A stretch of DNA of 64,000 nt from Rhabdophis nuchalis (GCA_039707465.1 CM077643.1:318375919-318439918); one strand, 5' to 3'. Counted from the stretch's first letter, positions 11,141 to 22,281 are shown. Notes: generated by a model not told the origin, from the sequence alone. Translations and numbers: made by a program.

Positions 11141-11532
11141 AGCATATATTTCACAAAACAAGTGAGATTGGACAGTATAATTTTGCTTTCATATACTGTG
11201 GTCTTGTTTTTAATCTGTGTGCCACCCAGAGTCAGTGCAGAATTGGATGGCTTTAAAAATTGAATGAATGAATGAAGCTGTGGTGACAGCTGAACATTAA
11301 GAATTCATAGAGAGATGTAAAAACATATATAAATGACAATCTTGATTTCTTTAGAGTGATACTTTAGTAGGTGAAAAGATACATATATGTTCCAGACAGG
11401 GGTCAGGAATTTGAAAGAAGATCCTCAGGAAGAAGAGGTATTCATTCAAGATGGCGGTGCGCTTAGGCGCAGCGGCTTTGAGCTCCTGGTGTCACAGCAG
11501 ACTTTTCCATCAAAACTCGCACTGAACCTACT

Positions 11533-12036
11533 GTGAATTATAGAGAAACAAACATATCAACTGATTGTGACACATCAGTTAAAGAAAAAAAAGGATTACC
11601 CGGATTTTTTAGGACAAGTAAGAAAAACAAGTTTCAGGCAGAGAAATCCTCAAGAAGAAGCCTAGATCTGGGTAGTGGAGAATTTTTAAAACCCATGTTG
11701 TATCGTAAACAAAGCCTTGATGAAACAATGATCGCAGATTCTTCATGAAGTTTATGTTCTGTAACGGTGGCACCATCATTATCTTTTGGGAATATACAAG
11801 GGGCAACTGCAAGAATTGAAATGAAGAGGCGGAGAGCACCACCCCTACCAGTAATTCCATCCTTTTCTGTTGGGAAAGCTGAGAGAGAAGAAAAAATGCC
11901 AAGTGTGATTCCTCAAAGTTCATTGCAACAAGAAATAAAAAAGAAAAAGAGACGTGCTCCTCTTCCACCAACTCCTAAAATGCCAAACAGATTTGAAGAA
12001 ATGGATAATAAAAGACAAAGTACAATTGATCCTTTT
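11533..12036 (+). pseudogene. COBL/COBLL1-like coding segment within the chimeric retroposon
   Basis: One frame throughout, broken by a single TGA at 11746-11748. It reads EKKGLPGFFRTSKKNKFQ, KPMLYRKQSLDETM, then after the stop MKRRRAPPLPVIPSFSVG and KKKRRAPLPPTPKMPNR. COBLL1/COBL have, in this order, a (K)GFF-F-(R)SKKK segment, a Ser-rich region, then KKRRAPLPP (KRAP) motifs in the N-terminal part. The host proteins are actin regulators with WH2 domains. There are no introns across the segment, so it derives from processed RNA or one large exon. Another KRAP-bearing family member is possible. Confidence 0.58.
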
Positions 12037-12120
12037 CAACTGTCATTTGTCGGCCATTTTATTTCAACTGTCATTTGTCGGCCTTTTTGTTTCAACTGTC
12101 ATTTGTCGGCCTTTTTGTTT
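12037..12120 (+). repeat. Three tandem 28-bp units in chimera copy B
   Basis: Units 12037-12064, 12065-12092 and 12093-12120, each CAACTGTCATTTGTCGGCC plus a T-rich end. The first differs by ATTTTATTT in place of TTTTTGTTT. The unit encodes TVICRPF of the endonuclease-like part. Copy A has only one unit, so the triplication arose in the B lineage. Confidence 0.9.
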
Positions 12121-12243
12121 GCATGGAGAGATTCCTGTTGTGGCTGTCACTGCTGTCTGTATTCCACCTGGTGCAGGTGTTGGCACGGCGCTCAAACCAA
12201 TTTCATTGTAATTTTATTACAATATTATTACAATGACAATAAA

Positions 12244-12244
12244 G

Positions 12245-12309
<65 letters not shown>
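12244..12309 (+). repeat. (ATT)n microsatellite, tail of chimera copy B
   Basis: About 22 uninterrupted TTA units directly after AATGACAATAAAG, so it is the expanded 3' tail of the retroposon. Confidence 0.95.
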
Positions 12310-12310
12310 C

Positions 12311-12949
12311 AGTGTAAGAATTCTGGCGGACCCTTTGTTGGTAGCTTGAACTACTCTCTCATCAGTTTGATCTTTGGGGATAAAAATTAATTCTTGGACA
12401 GGGGAAATGATGGGGAAAACACTTTTGTTAAATTTCTGCATACTTGTGGTAGCCAACAAATTATATCCTCCAGTACCAAGATAATGAGTTGTGTTTTTCT
12501 AGTTGAAGCATTGGTCTTTCATCTCAGCATGCTATCTTACAGGGAATCAATATAAACAGTTCTTATTTACTCTCTTAGCACAAGCCAGTGAAGACTTTTT
12601 AGTTTACTGTCAATAAAATGAAACAATAGGAATACAAAGCACATATTTTGGTAGCATTTCAGACTTTCAATAGGGGAAATAGATATTATTCTTATTTTTG
12701 CATTTTTACATTTATTTTATTCAGTCCATCTGATTTATTTTTTTCTCTCCTCTTCTTATACTACAGCGGTTCTCAAGAAGGATGGAGAATTTTGAATCTC
12801 TTTCAGGAAAGGTTTATGATATACTTTTAATGTGCTCTCTCTCTCTCTCCCTCCCTCCCTCCCCCCCTCTCTCTCTCCAGAACTGAAATTTGTACAATTT
12901 TCAGGTAAAACGTTCTCTCTGTAGCTTTAGTTAGACATTCAACTATTTT
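12311..12949. other. Intron stretch with a CT-rich microsatellite
   Basis: No element recognised apart from (CT)n/(CCCT)n at about 12833-12880. Confidence 0.6.
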
Positions 12950-13555
12950 CTTCCTTTATTTATGTTTATTTTACATTTATTTATTTATAGAATTTATTTG
13001 CTGCCCGTCTCATAGTAAACAACTCTGGGAAACTTCCAGCATTAAAACATTAAAAAAACACCTAACAAATAAATATCTTTAGAGGGATAAAAATAGAAAT
13101 TCTAATTAAGATATAGTTAAAGATGTGGGGGGTGAGAAAATGATGCACGAGTGGGTGGGGGAAGGGAGAGATGAGATTGCCTCTTGTAATTCAATAACCC
13201 CTTCCAGAGTGAAGTCCTCTTGTCAGGGCCTCAGGACAGGTAGAACCAGGCTCTTGTAGAAGAACAGAATATGGGAACCCACCTCACCTCAGAGGGTAAG
13301 ATCTTCCAAAGGGCAGGAGCCATGGCAAAAAAGACCCTTCTCCTGTACCCTGCCAGCCAGAATTTTTTGACCGATGAGTGTCTCTTCTGCCAGCGTGGGT
13401 AGGGCTGCCCAGATCCAGTGGAGTCAGATGGTTCCTCAAGTAGCTTGGAACACATGCCATGAAGAGCTTTAAAGATAATAACTAACCTTGAATTGCACCC
13501 AGAATCACAGGGTACATATATACTATCTGCCTTTTCCCAAGACGTTCAGGATCCA
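12950..13555 (-). pseudogene. Decayed L2-type LINE, 3' end
   Basis: The minus-strand frame contains RRRVFFAMAPALWKILP, aligning with RGRAFSVAGPALWNDLP of the intact copies, and upstream KALHGMCSKLLEE-like residues. A 3' UTR follows and a TTTATTTATAGAATTTATTT tail region lies at 12960-13000. Stops and indels show an old insertion. Confidence 0.7.
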
Positions 13556-14022
13556 AGTAGCTCTGCCCCCCCCCCCCCCAAATCAAATATTGTATTTGGC
13601 CTTTGCCATGCTAGGAATGAAAAATATGCTCCAGGGTGAATTTCCTTGGTTAAATGGGATGAGTAGAAGTACACAAGGAGTTTTCCAGGACTAGGAGGAA
13701 AATCCATTTCAGAATGGCTGGAAACTGCACATAAAAAAGCACAGGATTCATTACAAGAAATATCTGATAAACTGGAAATCTATTGTCCAAGATGGTTGCT
13801 TTAAGAGGGAAAATAAAACTCTGATAGAAAGCAGACACGATTGCCTACTTAATGGTGATAGTCCTCAATATACCTGTAGGCCGCTTTGGTATAATCCAAC
13901 TGATTCTTAAGGAGGCTTTGAGGTGGCTGAAAATCTTGAAGGAAATGGAAGGTGGGAAAGCTGGAATGCATAAGACATCAGCTATATATGATAGCCTGAA
14001 ACTCACATTCTAGGTATAAGAA

Positions 14023-14321
14023 TGTTGAGTCCCCAAGCCTATGTCCCAGACAGCTCGTCTGGTAACCTATGAGTCACCGCATTCCGGAGCTGAGCCAGCA
14101 GCTGCAGTGATTAACAGAGACAAGCTGTCTGGAATCTGTCTGGAAAGGAGTTACAATGTTGCAATTGCATTGCTAGGAGTTTCCTGCCTGGTAACGCTAT
14201 ATAAGAGGTTGCCAGAGAAGAAACCTTGCCAGTTGAATCTTGTGTGTGTTGTAAATAGTGTGAATAAACGTTCCTGTTGTTTTGACCATGCCTGAGTCGG
14301 AATCCTTTGTCTGATCTAACA
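14023..14321 (+). mobile_element. Solo LTR with 5-bp TSD
   Basis: 299 bp from TGTTGAGTCCCC to CTGATCTAACA, with inverted ends TGTT...AACA. It is flanked by AAGAA at 14018-14022 and 14322-14326, an exact 5-bp duplication. It contains a TATA box (GCTATATAAGAGG, about 14200) and a polyadenylation signal (GAATAAACG, about 14262) spaced as in an LTR promoter and R region. No gag or pol is present, so recombination left a single LTR. Whether it is ERV or Ty3/Gypsy cannot be decided from the LTR. Confidence 0.85.
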
Positions 14322-14326
14322 AAGAA

Positions 14327-14810
14327 TAACATAGATCTTTCCAGAAATGTTCTATGAATCGTCGGCCTTACTCAGAAACCAGCTGATTAGGCAAGCTGTG
14401 GTTTATGATAACCTGTAGGAGCAAATGAACTGCTTTAGAGATGGAAGCAAAATCATGGCAAGAAATGAAACAGAACCTCTAAAGAGAAGAGAACAAATAA
14501 TTCCAGAATTGGACTCAGAGCTCCAACACAATGGAGCACCCAACTGAAGGCAGCCTAAGGTATTCTGATTATTTTTTTCTTTGCTATTTCAATATATACA
14601 GAGCATATTCAGAGGAAGAGCCTCCATAGACTGGTGATCTGTTGGCTTGATCTGGACTGCAAGAGTTGCTATGGAATCACCTTTTCCCTAGTCACCAGAT
14701 TCTGTACCTGTTCTTCATTGTTCTTTTGCTTCTGGGGTGGAAGGGAAGAACCCCAGCTTTACCATCACAATCTTTATGGATCTTCTCTCTCCTTTTTTGT
14801 ATGGATAGAG
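14327..14810. other. Intron stretch without recognised features
   Basis: AT-rich sequence between the solo LTR and the hAT at 14811. I see no repeat family or exon in it. Confidence 0.5.
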
Positions 14811-15043
14811 CAGTGGTGAAATTCATTTTTTTTAATACCGGTTATGTGGGCATGGCTTAGTGGGTGTGGCAGGAGAAGGATCCTGCAAAATCTCTATTTC
14901 CTCCCCACTCCTGTGGGAAAGATATTGCAAATCTCCATTCCCACCCCACTGTGGGGCCAACCAGAGATAGTATTTGCCAGTTCTCCGAACTACTCACAAT
15001 TTACGCTACCAGTTCTCCAGAACGTGTCAGAACCCGCTGAACT
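14811..15043. mobile_element. Non-autonomous hAT MITE (family A)
   Basis: Starts CAGTGGTGAAATTCA and is flanked by an exact 8-bp duplication GGATAGAG (14803-14810 and 15044-15051). The interior has GGGCATGGCTTAGTGGG and CCAGTTCTCCGAACTACTC, shared with 60498-60789. The right terminal repeat (expected ACCACCTCTG) is missing although the duplication is intact. Confidence 0.85.
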
Positions 15044-15051
15044 GGATAGAG

Positions 15052-16343
15052 CTGTCAACTTCACTGAGGCAATTTTGAGGCTTCAGGGCTGTCACAACTG
15101 GAGCTAAGGGATCGGGAGTGGGGAATAGAGATTGCTGGGGTTTGTAGCCAAAACAAAATACTTTCCCCTGAGAACCAAGGACATTTCAGCAGGTGCTTGG
15201 GAGGAGGGGATTGAGGTCCCTTAGTAACTGAAGTGTATCCTGATGGGACCATGTGACTGATTGTTTTGAAAAAGTGAAAAACTTTTATTTTTAATTAGCT
15301 GAAAATCACAGGAACATTTAGAGTTGGTTTTCACCAGCCTGTACCAATATGGCATATCCAATAAAGCTATTCTTTGAGGAATCTACCTGCCTCGGAATCT
15401 TCCTTGCTATGGATATGTTAGTTGGAAACCTGACAAGAGCCCTTTTTAAAATCGATCCACTGATTGGTGTAAGGAGGGTCACTGTCCCAACTAAGCAAAC
15501 CCAACAATTTTGTTCATTCCATATTGAAATATGGAAGGAAATAATTGGGGTCTGACAAAAGTTGTCAAAGGAATTTGGGCAGCGCCTCTTGGTTATAATA
15601 TAATTAATTGGCAAGAAAGGAAAAGGCGAAGGGAAAGAGAGTAAGAAATTTTTTCTTCCAGCTTGATAACCTATGGATAAGCTGGAAGATAAGATTTTGA
15701 GCATGCTTGTTCAAGCTGATTGCTCTTCTCCAAACAAATTTGGTGGGGCTTGCTCTACTGGAAGGAAGCAGAAATTTCTGATGTTAGCAGAAATTGAAAG
15801 GATCCCTTGAAGCCAGCTTTGCTGGAGTCTCTTCCTTAGTTCTCCCTGTTATAATGCTCCCACTATCTGATTTATTGCAGCTCACCAGCTTTTATCTCTA
15901 ATTGTAGTCTCCTTCAAAAGAAGTAGCCCTATAGGAATGAAAAAAACTTGAGAAACCAGTCAAAACCAGTAGTTTCAAAGAAGACTGCAGGAAGTAACTT
16001 CTGCCATCTCTTTCTTTCTAAGCACACTCCAAGCTGAATAAAACTGAAAAGTTCAATACCAAGACAAGATCTAGGAATCTATAAAGTGAAGGAGCTCCTG
16101 CTTTCTTTTTAAATAGGAGCCCAAGAGTATAGCACCTAGGAAAACATTTTCCTCCATCTTATGGGTAACCCTTTTCAATTGAAAAGCTTAAGTACTTTTT
16201 ATTTGCTTTCAATTTTGGCTTTGGATAATTTTTACATTTGATTGTAGGTTAATGTGGAATATCTCCCCAGCTAGTTTGTTTCCCCGTTTTGGTTGCAAGG
16301 GAAACCAGAATCCACAGCAGCGATAGTCTTTCTCAAATGAACA
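15052..16343. other. Intron stretch without recognised features
   Basis: A 128-codon open frame on the minus strand (15318-15704) has no recognisable motif and is probably chance. No repeat family is recognised. Confidence 0.45.
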
Positions 16344-16351
16344 GGCTAAGT

Positions 16352-16486
16352 CAGGGGTCTGCAAAGTCGGCTCTTTTAAGACTGGTGGACTTCAACTCCC
16401 AGACTTCCCCAGCCAGCATAGCTGGCTGGGGAATTCTGGGAGTTGAAGTCCACCAGTCTTAAAAGAGCCGACTTTGCAGACCCCTG
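16352..16486. mobile_element. Palindromic (foldback) hAT MITE (family C)
   Basis: 135 bp whose two halves are near-perfect reverse complements: CAGGGGTCTGCAAAGTCGGC pairs with GCCGACTTTGCAGACCCCTG. The arms meet at CCAGCATAGCTGG. The exact 8-bp duplication is GGCTAAGT at 16344-16351 and 16487-16494. Confidence 0.93.
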
Positions 16487-16494
16487 GGCTAAGT

Positions 16495-17458
16495 GATCAA
16501 CCTAGAAGTGTCTCCTTCAAATAGCAAAGAATGGTGGAACCTTTTACATTCAACAGTGAATTTTAAATCAAAGGAAATGGTTGCCCTTTTCAAACCAAGT
16601 ACACAACTTGACCAAGCTCAGTCTGTGGATGGAGTAGGTTTTCTGAGTGAAGGTTGAATCCATCCTCATGTCCTTCTGCAGTTAGATGGTGCTCTACTAC
16701 ATTTCAAGGAAAGACTTTTCTGCAAGATCAGCACTGATGGAATGCACGTAGGTTAAAATCTTAACGGAGGAGGGAAGGGAGGAAAACAAGGCAATTGCAA
16801 GATTAGGAAACCAGGTTATAGTAACAGAATCTTGTATGTCTGAATGTTCCTTGTATTCCTCTGAAACGTATCTTTATGAGATTTGAGAGTTTTGTATCAT
16901 ATGTTTTCTCATATTACAGTTCTGGCCCAAAGTAGATTTCTTTTATCAAACCATTGTCTTGATAGCAGCTCTTCCTTCTGTTCCTCAGAGTTATTCCTTC
17001 TGCTCCTTACATCTGTGTTGCCTGAAGATACATTGGTAAGTACAGCTTCAGACATTTTTTTTTAATGACAGGCCAATAGCAGTGAGTATGTACCCCAAGT
17101 TCAGTTTTGGAATTCCTGAACAGGGAAACAGAATGTGGGAACCACAGCTGTGTTAAGAGCACCAGACTTTTCTGCCTCCTTCTAGCTGTCCCTGGTGGAT
17201 GTCTCAGTCTCATACTGTTGGTACTTTTGCCTCAAGATTTCTGATATAGGTACATTTACAACTGAGCCTCAGATATTTTAAAAAAATTTTAAACACTTTG
17301 CAATTATCAACTTTGGCGTGCTTGTTAGGATGCCTATGCCCAATGACATTTGAGAAGCAATGGATGGTGATGCAGGGAAAAAGAAGAAAGGAGAACAGGA
17401 AACCTACCAGTCTAGAACTCCCCCAAACTCACAAAGGTGTGCAGGCAGCAGCAATGAT
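16495..17458. other. Intron stretch without recognised features
   Basis: AT-rich. No element or exon is recognised. Confidence 0.45.
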
Positions 17459-17463
17459 GGTAT

Positions 17464-17526
<63 letters not shown>

Positions 17527-17660
17527 TTAATTAGTTTTATATACCGCCCCCTCTCCCGAACATGGGACTCGGGGCGGTGCACAGAAATATAAAAATACAA
17601 CAACCCAAGAATTAAAACTAGTATTAAATAAATACTAATAAATACTCATTGTAAAGTTGT
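17459..17660 (-). mobile_element. L2-type LINE 3' end with expanded (AAAT)n tail
   Basis: On the minus strand: GTGCACCGCCCCGAGTCC, then GGGAGAGGGGGCGGTATAT, then the tail, which on the plus strand is (ATTT)n of about 17 units at 17459-17528. Only 3' UTR remains. Confidence 0.82.
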
Positions 17661-19821
17661 GGTTGTGGACACAGCACTTTTTATTCTGATGTATTTTCCA
17701 CTTGTCTCAAGTCTCAAAGGCAAGTTCATTGTTGTTGTTGAATAGATGACACACCCACTCAATGGGAATCCAGCATACATATATTTATATTATATGTAAA
17801 TAAAGTAGTGACCTTGTAAGTTAGAGATATGTGACCAAGCACTTTTGTTATAATTAGAAAGAATGAGCAAAATATCTATTTAATAGTTAACTGCCAAAGA
17901 CATGCCGGATGCTGCACTGAGATTCCATAATGGATTATCTCTGATTCTAAGAAGGAGAGAGGGAGAGAAACCACAGATGGGAACTGAAAAAAAGGATATA
18001 CAAAAAAGAAATGTAACATGGCTAGGATAGGACATGAGATCTTTGGACTCTTATTGTGTCAACAAGTACACTGTGAATCTTTTGATGAGACTAAGAATTA
18101 AGGAATTGAAGGTCCTTGTTAAGAGATATGTAGAGATTTGCTTTCTTTTTTCTCCTAAACCTAAGTTTATCACATCATGAATTATAGGTCTTCTTGGTCT
18201 CTTTTGCCTCCTGTACACTCTCACTCTCTGAATATATTTAGATGTTTGAAACTTTCTTTCCTGGAAATAGTTGCAATCAGTGAATATATCCATTGTTGTC
18301 TATTTTCTGCAATCAACAGTTTTATGGCTAGTAATTTTGATTGTATCGTTGTTTTATTATTAAGTTATGAATTTTCCACACAGTCTTCTTTAAATCCCCA
18401 AAAATAGAATTAGGAAAACAAGCTGTAATGTATATTTTACAGACTCTTTAATAAAGTGAAAACAATCCTTCCAAGAACAAACACAAATGTGTTTAGTTGG
18501 TTTTTAAAACAGTCCCTTCATACCAGACATTGTCTCAAGGTGACTTTAAAAACAACCGAAATGCTCATTAAATATTGCTGAATATGCTTCTTGGCCTTCC
18601 ACAATGCCAGAAAATATCTTGAATGCCAAAGATAACATTGCATAGCAATTATACTCCTATCACACTATTAATAGCATAATTTCAGATACCATCAAAATGA
18701 TAATCATAGTGATGCTTATAGTAATTTTCAGCAGGTTTCTCACACATATATCGCCAATAGGAATATTACGTACCTTTTCCTAACTTTCTTTGCTAATTAT
18801 ATTGCTGTTATCTATAATGACCCCAGGGTATAAGTCTGTATGTTCAGGCAGTGAACATACAGTCTGGAGGAAGCATGAGAATGGAGAAGGTGAAGATAGG
18901 AAAGATTTGACCTCAAGAACAGCTTAAAGAACAGCTTATTTGGAGAGCTTGCTGGAACTCTGGCTCTTTGCTGAATTGAAGCATTGGGTCTGTTTAATCC
19001 TCTAAATCTTAGATGAAAGGTTGGAGGGATGAGCAATTAAAACTGAATTTTTCTGTTTTAATTTTGCAAGAGCTGGGAACTGGTCCACTTCTTCAATTTC
19101 CTCTTTCAAAGTCTCACCTCAGAAAAAGAGAAGCAAGGTCTACAAGGAACACCTCCTCAAGTCTTTCTAGCTTTCTTCCTGTAGCAGTAACTCACCCTCA
19201 AAGGATTAAATTGTCACCAGCTATCAAGCAAAACAATAATATTGAAGCTGTCCTGTTGGACCAGAAAAAAAGTTTATTGAATTCTCAAATGACACAATAA
19301 GATGCTTCTGCCCTAGTCTGCCATTTGGGATTATAAACGTCTGGAAAAGTGTGTATCAAAGCTTCTTAGTAAGACACAAATTTAAAAAAATGAGTAAGAT
19401 GTTGCAGAAATGACATGCTCCAGAATCCAGTGTCCTCATTAACTCATTGGTTGGTTTTAACTTGACCCAGAATTCTATCTTGTACCACACTTCTACTATG
19501 ATAACAAGTAGTTTTGGTTATTATTATTTTTAAATCCTTTGGCTGCCATATCTAATGTGAAAGGAGTCGTCAAACCCACTCAAACAAGACAACAGCTAAG
19601 CCAAAGAACATGTTAATCTATTCCAACAGATGCTTTTCACACTTTAATGAGAATGATAGGCAAAGCATCTTTCTGACATTTTGGGGTTTATAGGATTTTA
19701 TGTATGTCTTGTTACCTGCAGCCCATCAGCATTGTGGTGAATAGGAAACATTTGGAGTGGGCGAAATAAAACATGCAGGTGGGATTAAGAATTTCTGATT
19801 CACTTCCAATTTAGTTGTTGG
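17661..19821. other. Intron stretch without recognised features
   Basis: AT-rich. No exon, RNA gene or repeat family is recognised. Confidence 0.45.
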
Positions 19822-19829
19822 TTTTTAAC

Positions 19830-20052
19830 CAGAGGTGAGTTCCTATCAGTTTGGACCAGTTTGGCTGAGTAGATAGTAACTTGGCCAGCTACGCCGCTGA
19901 ACTGATTCTATCAGGGGCACCATGGGTACTGCCATCTTGTTTTTTGCTTCTGCGCATGCGCAGAAGTATTTTTCAACCTACTGCAAATGCGTGCATGCCC
20001 GAAGCATGTTCCTGAGTGAACCAGCAGTAGAAAAAGTCAGAACCCATCCCTG
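19830..20052. mobile_element. Non-autonomous hAT MITE (family B)
   Basis: Ends CAGAGGTGAGTTCC and GAACCCATCCCTG. The exact 8-bp duplication is TTTTTAAC (19822-19829 and 20053-20060). The interior contains the palindrome CTTCTGCGCATGCGCAGAAG, also found in the copy at 46922-47136. Confidence 0.9.
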
Positions 20053-20365
20053 TTTTTAACCTACCTGAAACCTATTTTACCATACACTTCTTGCTTTTTC
20101 ATGTATTTCTTGATTCAGAATGAAACCATGACACTATTTTTTGGCAACTATGATTGGAAAAGGCTCCAGGAACCACAGAAAGGAGAGCCATGGCCTCTTT
20201 AATGCTGGGGTCTCAAATTGCTCATGCTACTAGGGAGCATATGCCAGTGAACTCAGTGAAAATGACTGTGAATATTATTCACTAAATTTCTTTTTATTTA
20301 TGTGTTATCAAGATTTCATGTCTAAACATTTCATGTTTAAAAAAAAAGATTTCATGTCTGGGTTT

Positions 20366-20475
20366 TGTAAATAAACATTTGTCTGAAATGGTATAGGGTT
20401 TCCTGCTTAGGCAGGGAGTTGGACTAGATGACCTCCAAGGTGCCTTCCAACTCTGCTATTGTATTGTATTATAAA
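20366..20475 (+). mobile_element. CR1 LINE, extreme 3' end
   Basis: ACATTTGTCTGAAATGGTAT, GGGTTTCCTGC and GACCTCCAAGGTGCC, then CTCTGCTATTGTATTGTATT. Only the last 110 bp of CR1 are present. Confidence 0.88.
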
Positions 20476-22281
20476 CATATTATTGCTTTTCTTAACTATG
20501 CACATTTATTATGTATATTCAGAGAATTAAAAAAAACCACCCTTCTAACCACATAATTACAATAATATCTATACGGGAACAAGAATATGCACATCAGCAT
20601 AAATATATTGAGAAGGCTGGCTTTACATCATTATTTCCCATCCCAAATCAGGTATTGATTTAAAAATGGAAAACCAGGACAAATGATATCACACCAGTTT
20701 TGATTTTTTAAGAAAGCATAGTGGTCAGAATTATAATTAAACTATATTTGTCAGTGAAATATTTAATATTGCAGTGTTACAAATTATCAAACAACTTTGA
20801 GAATATAAAATGAAGCACATTTCCTATAACTACTTTACATATTTGAAAACATGATGCATTTTTGGCAAGGTATAAGCCGGCAATATTTATTAAGATAATC
20901 AGGCTAGTCTGAAAAAAATACCTCAATACATTGCTAATATTATTTCCTGATCATTGTATCCAATTCAGAATAAATATATATAACATAAGTAGGTTGTGAA
21001 CTACTCATAAAATGCAGCCTTAAATATAATGGGCATTTTTCTCATTAAAGGAGAAGAAAAGGTCTGTGTAAATGTTGAATTTACTCCTAACATAACCTAA
21101 AAAAATAATATTACAAATTAACATGAGTTGAAGGATTAATATAAGGCTATGTTATGAATATTCCCAATGTCACAAAATTTAGTTCAATTAAGTTATCTAT
21201 TTCTAGTTTACCAACCCAAAGAATTAACTTCCTTAAGAAAGTTAATGCTTTTGGTTTTAATGCCAATTTAAGGGTTTCACTGAAACAAAAACTACCTTAT
21301 ACTTTCCTCTGCTACTGATGAAGTGTAAGCAAACATTTTAAAAGTTACTTTCTGCAAGAAACATATAGTGGAGTGCATAAACTAGTTTTTCAGCTGTATC
21401 AACTTCTCTGTGTTTTATTGCTTCTCTGATATAAAAAGGAAGCAAAGATCTCGTAAGAAAGCACTATAGTTACTAAGGACAGAACAGCCAAATATTATAA
21501 AAAAAGAAATGGAAGATTTGGAGTTTCAGTTTTTTACTGGCTTTTTTATTTTTTTTAACTTCACAGAGAATCTTTACTGGGGCAGGAGAATGAGACCTAT
21601 AAATCAAACGTTATGTAAAGTACCCTGTCATCCAAGTTAATGACATAAAATGGACTTTTGCTGGGTGGTAAAATAAATGGATAGGAAAGGAAGAAAAGAA
21701 AAACGGGCCCAGAATTACAATGAAAATCCTCTTTCAGATGTGCTCAGAAGAAACTTTTGAAAGATGCCAAACAGGACAAGAGAAAGAAGTAGCCAGTAAT
21801 GCAGGAAAGAGGAAAAACATCTTTACGTGTTCAGAGATATTATCTGAAACTGGATTTAGTCCAGTTATTGGGAACAGACTCCGATGCTATATTCTGTTGA
21901 TATAAGTTAAATAAAAGATAGGGGAGAAAATAAAATAATATTTTGTTTATTCTTCATTAGTTTTGGGAGGAATCTCTAGCTGTGAGATGATTAGCATAAA
22001 ATTTTTAACACGAAATAAAATCAAAGCACATAACCTCAGGCTGGGGATTTATTTGGAAAGATGAAAGAAATGTACTCCAAGGGCATTTTAGTCTCTAGTG
22101 ACTTCATGCATGTGCCAGACAGCTTTCCTAGGAAAATTTAAAAGAGGTTTTCCATGGGGTATATATTTTAATTTTTTTCCAATTTAGCCTATGTCCCTAA
22201 GATTTTCTGGTGGCCTCCCATCCTTATACTAATCAGGTATGATCCTGCTTTACTTTTCATGACAAACCAAATATAACAGTA
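20476..22281. other. Intron stretch without recognised features
   Basis: Very AT-rich. Nothing recognised. Confidence 0.45.

Larger units (their letters stand above)
8550..11275 (+). pseudogene. Old L2-type LINE, decayed, carrying nested insertions
   Basis: Pieces of an L2 reading frame can be followed in order across three insertions. HHLLTDDTQFCSL (8728 on) aligns with YHLYADDTQLYIS, and FSLNPDKS with LKLNPAKT. VYGLLQYMKLPLKTT (about 9340) aligns with LDYCNALYMGLPLRCT. VQFMLIVTYEAFYG (10019 on) aligns with VRFKVLTTIFKALHG, and ISFRPIKSDR with TSLRPIRSHR. The 3' UTR ends at 11275 with a worn GCCACCCAGAGTC box and (TGAA)n. Many stops and indels show great age. Interruptions: hAT 8822-9048, LTR 9457-10018, CR1 10421-11140. 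Confidence 0.72.
11440..12310 (+). mobile_element. Chimeric retroposon, copy B (longer)
   Basis: Order: a GC-rich head with AAGATGGCGGTGCGC, like LINE 5' ends (11450-11510); a COBL-like frame (11533-12036); three tandem 28-bp units (12037-12120) each with AACTGTCATTTGTCGGCC; then endonuclease-like GEIPVVAVTAVCIPPGAG (12121-12210), AATGACAATAAAG and an (ATT)22 tail. The shared blocks with copy A are 11871-11990 and 12093-12245, on the opposite strand. No clear TSD was found, so outer limits are approximate. Confidence 0.68.

Noticed and set aside
12037..12120. CRISPR-like direct repeats
   Set aside because: The three units are directly adjacent with no spacers, inside a retroposon of an animal genome.
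15318..15704. 128-codon minus-strand frame as a possible gene
   Set aside because: No recognisable domain, no splice or repeat context, and the plus strand also shows no homology.
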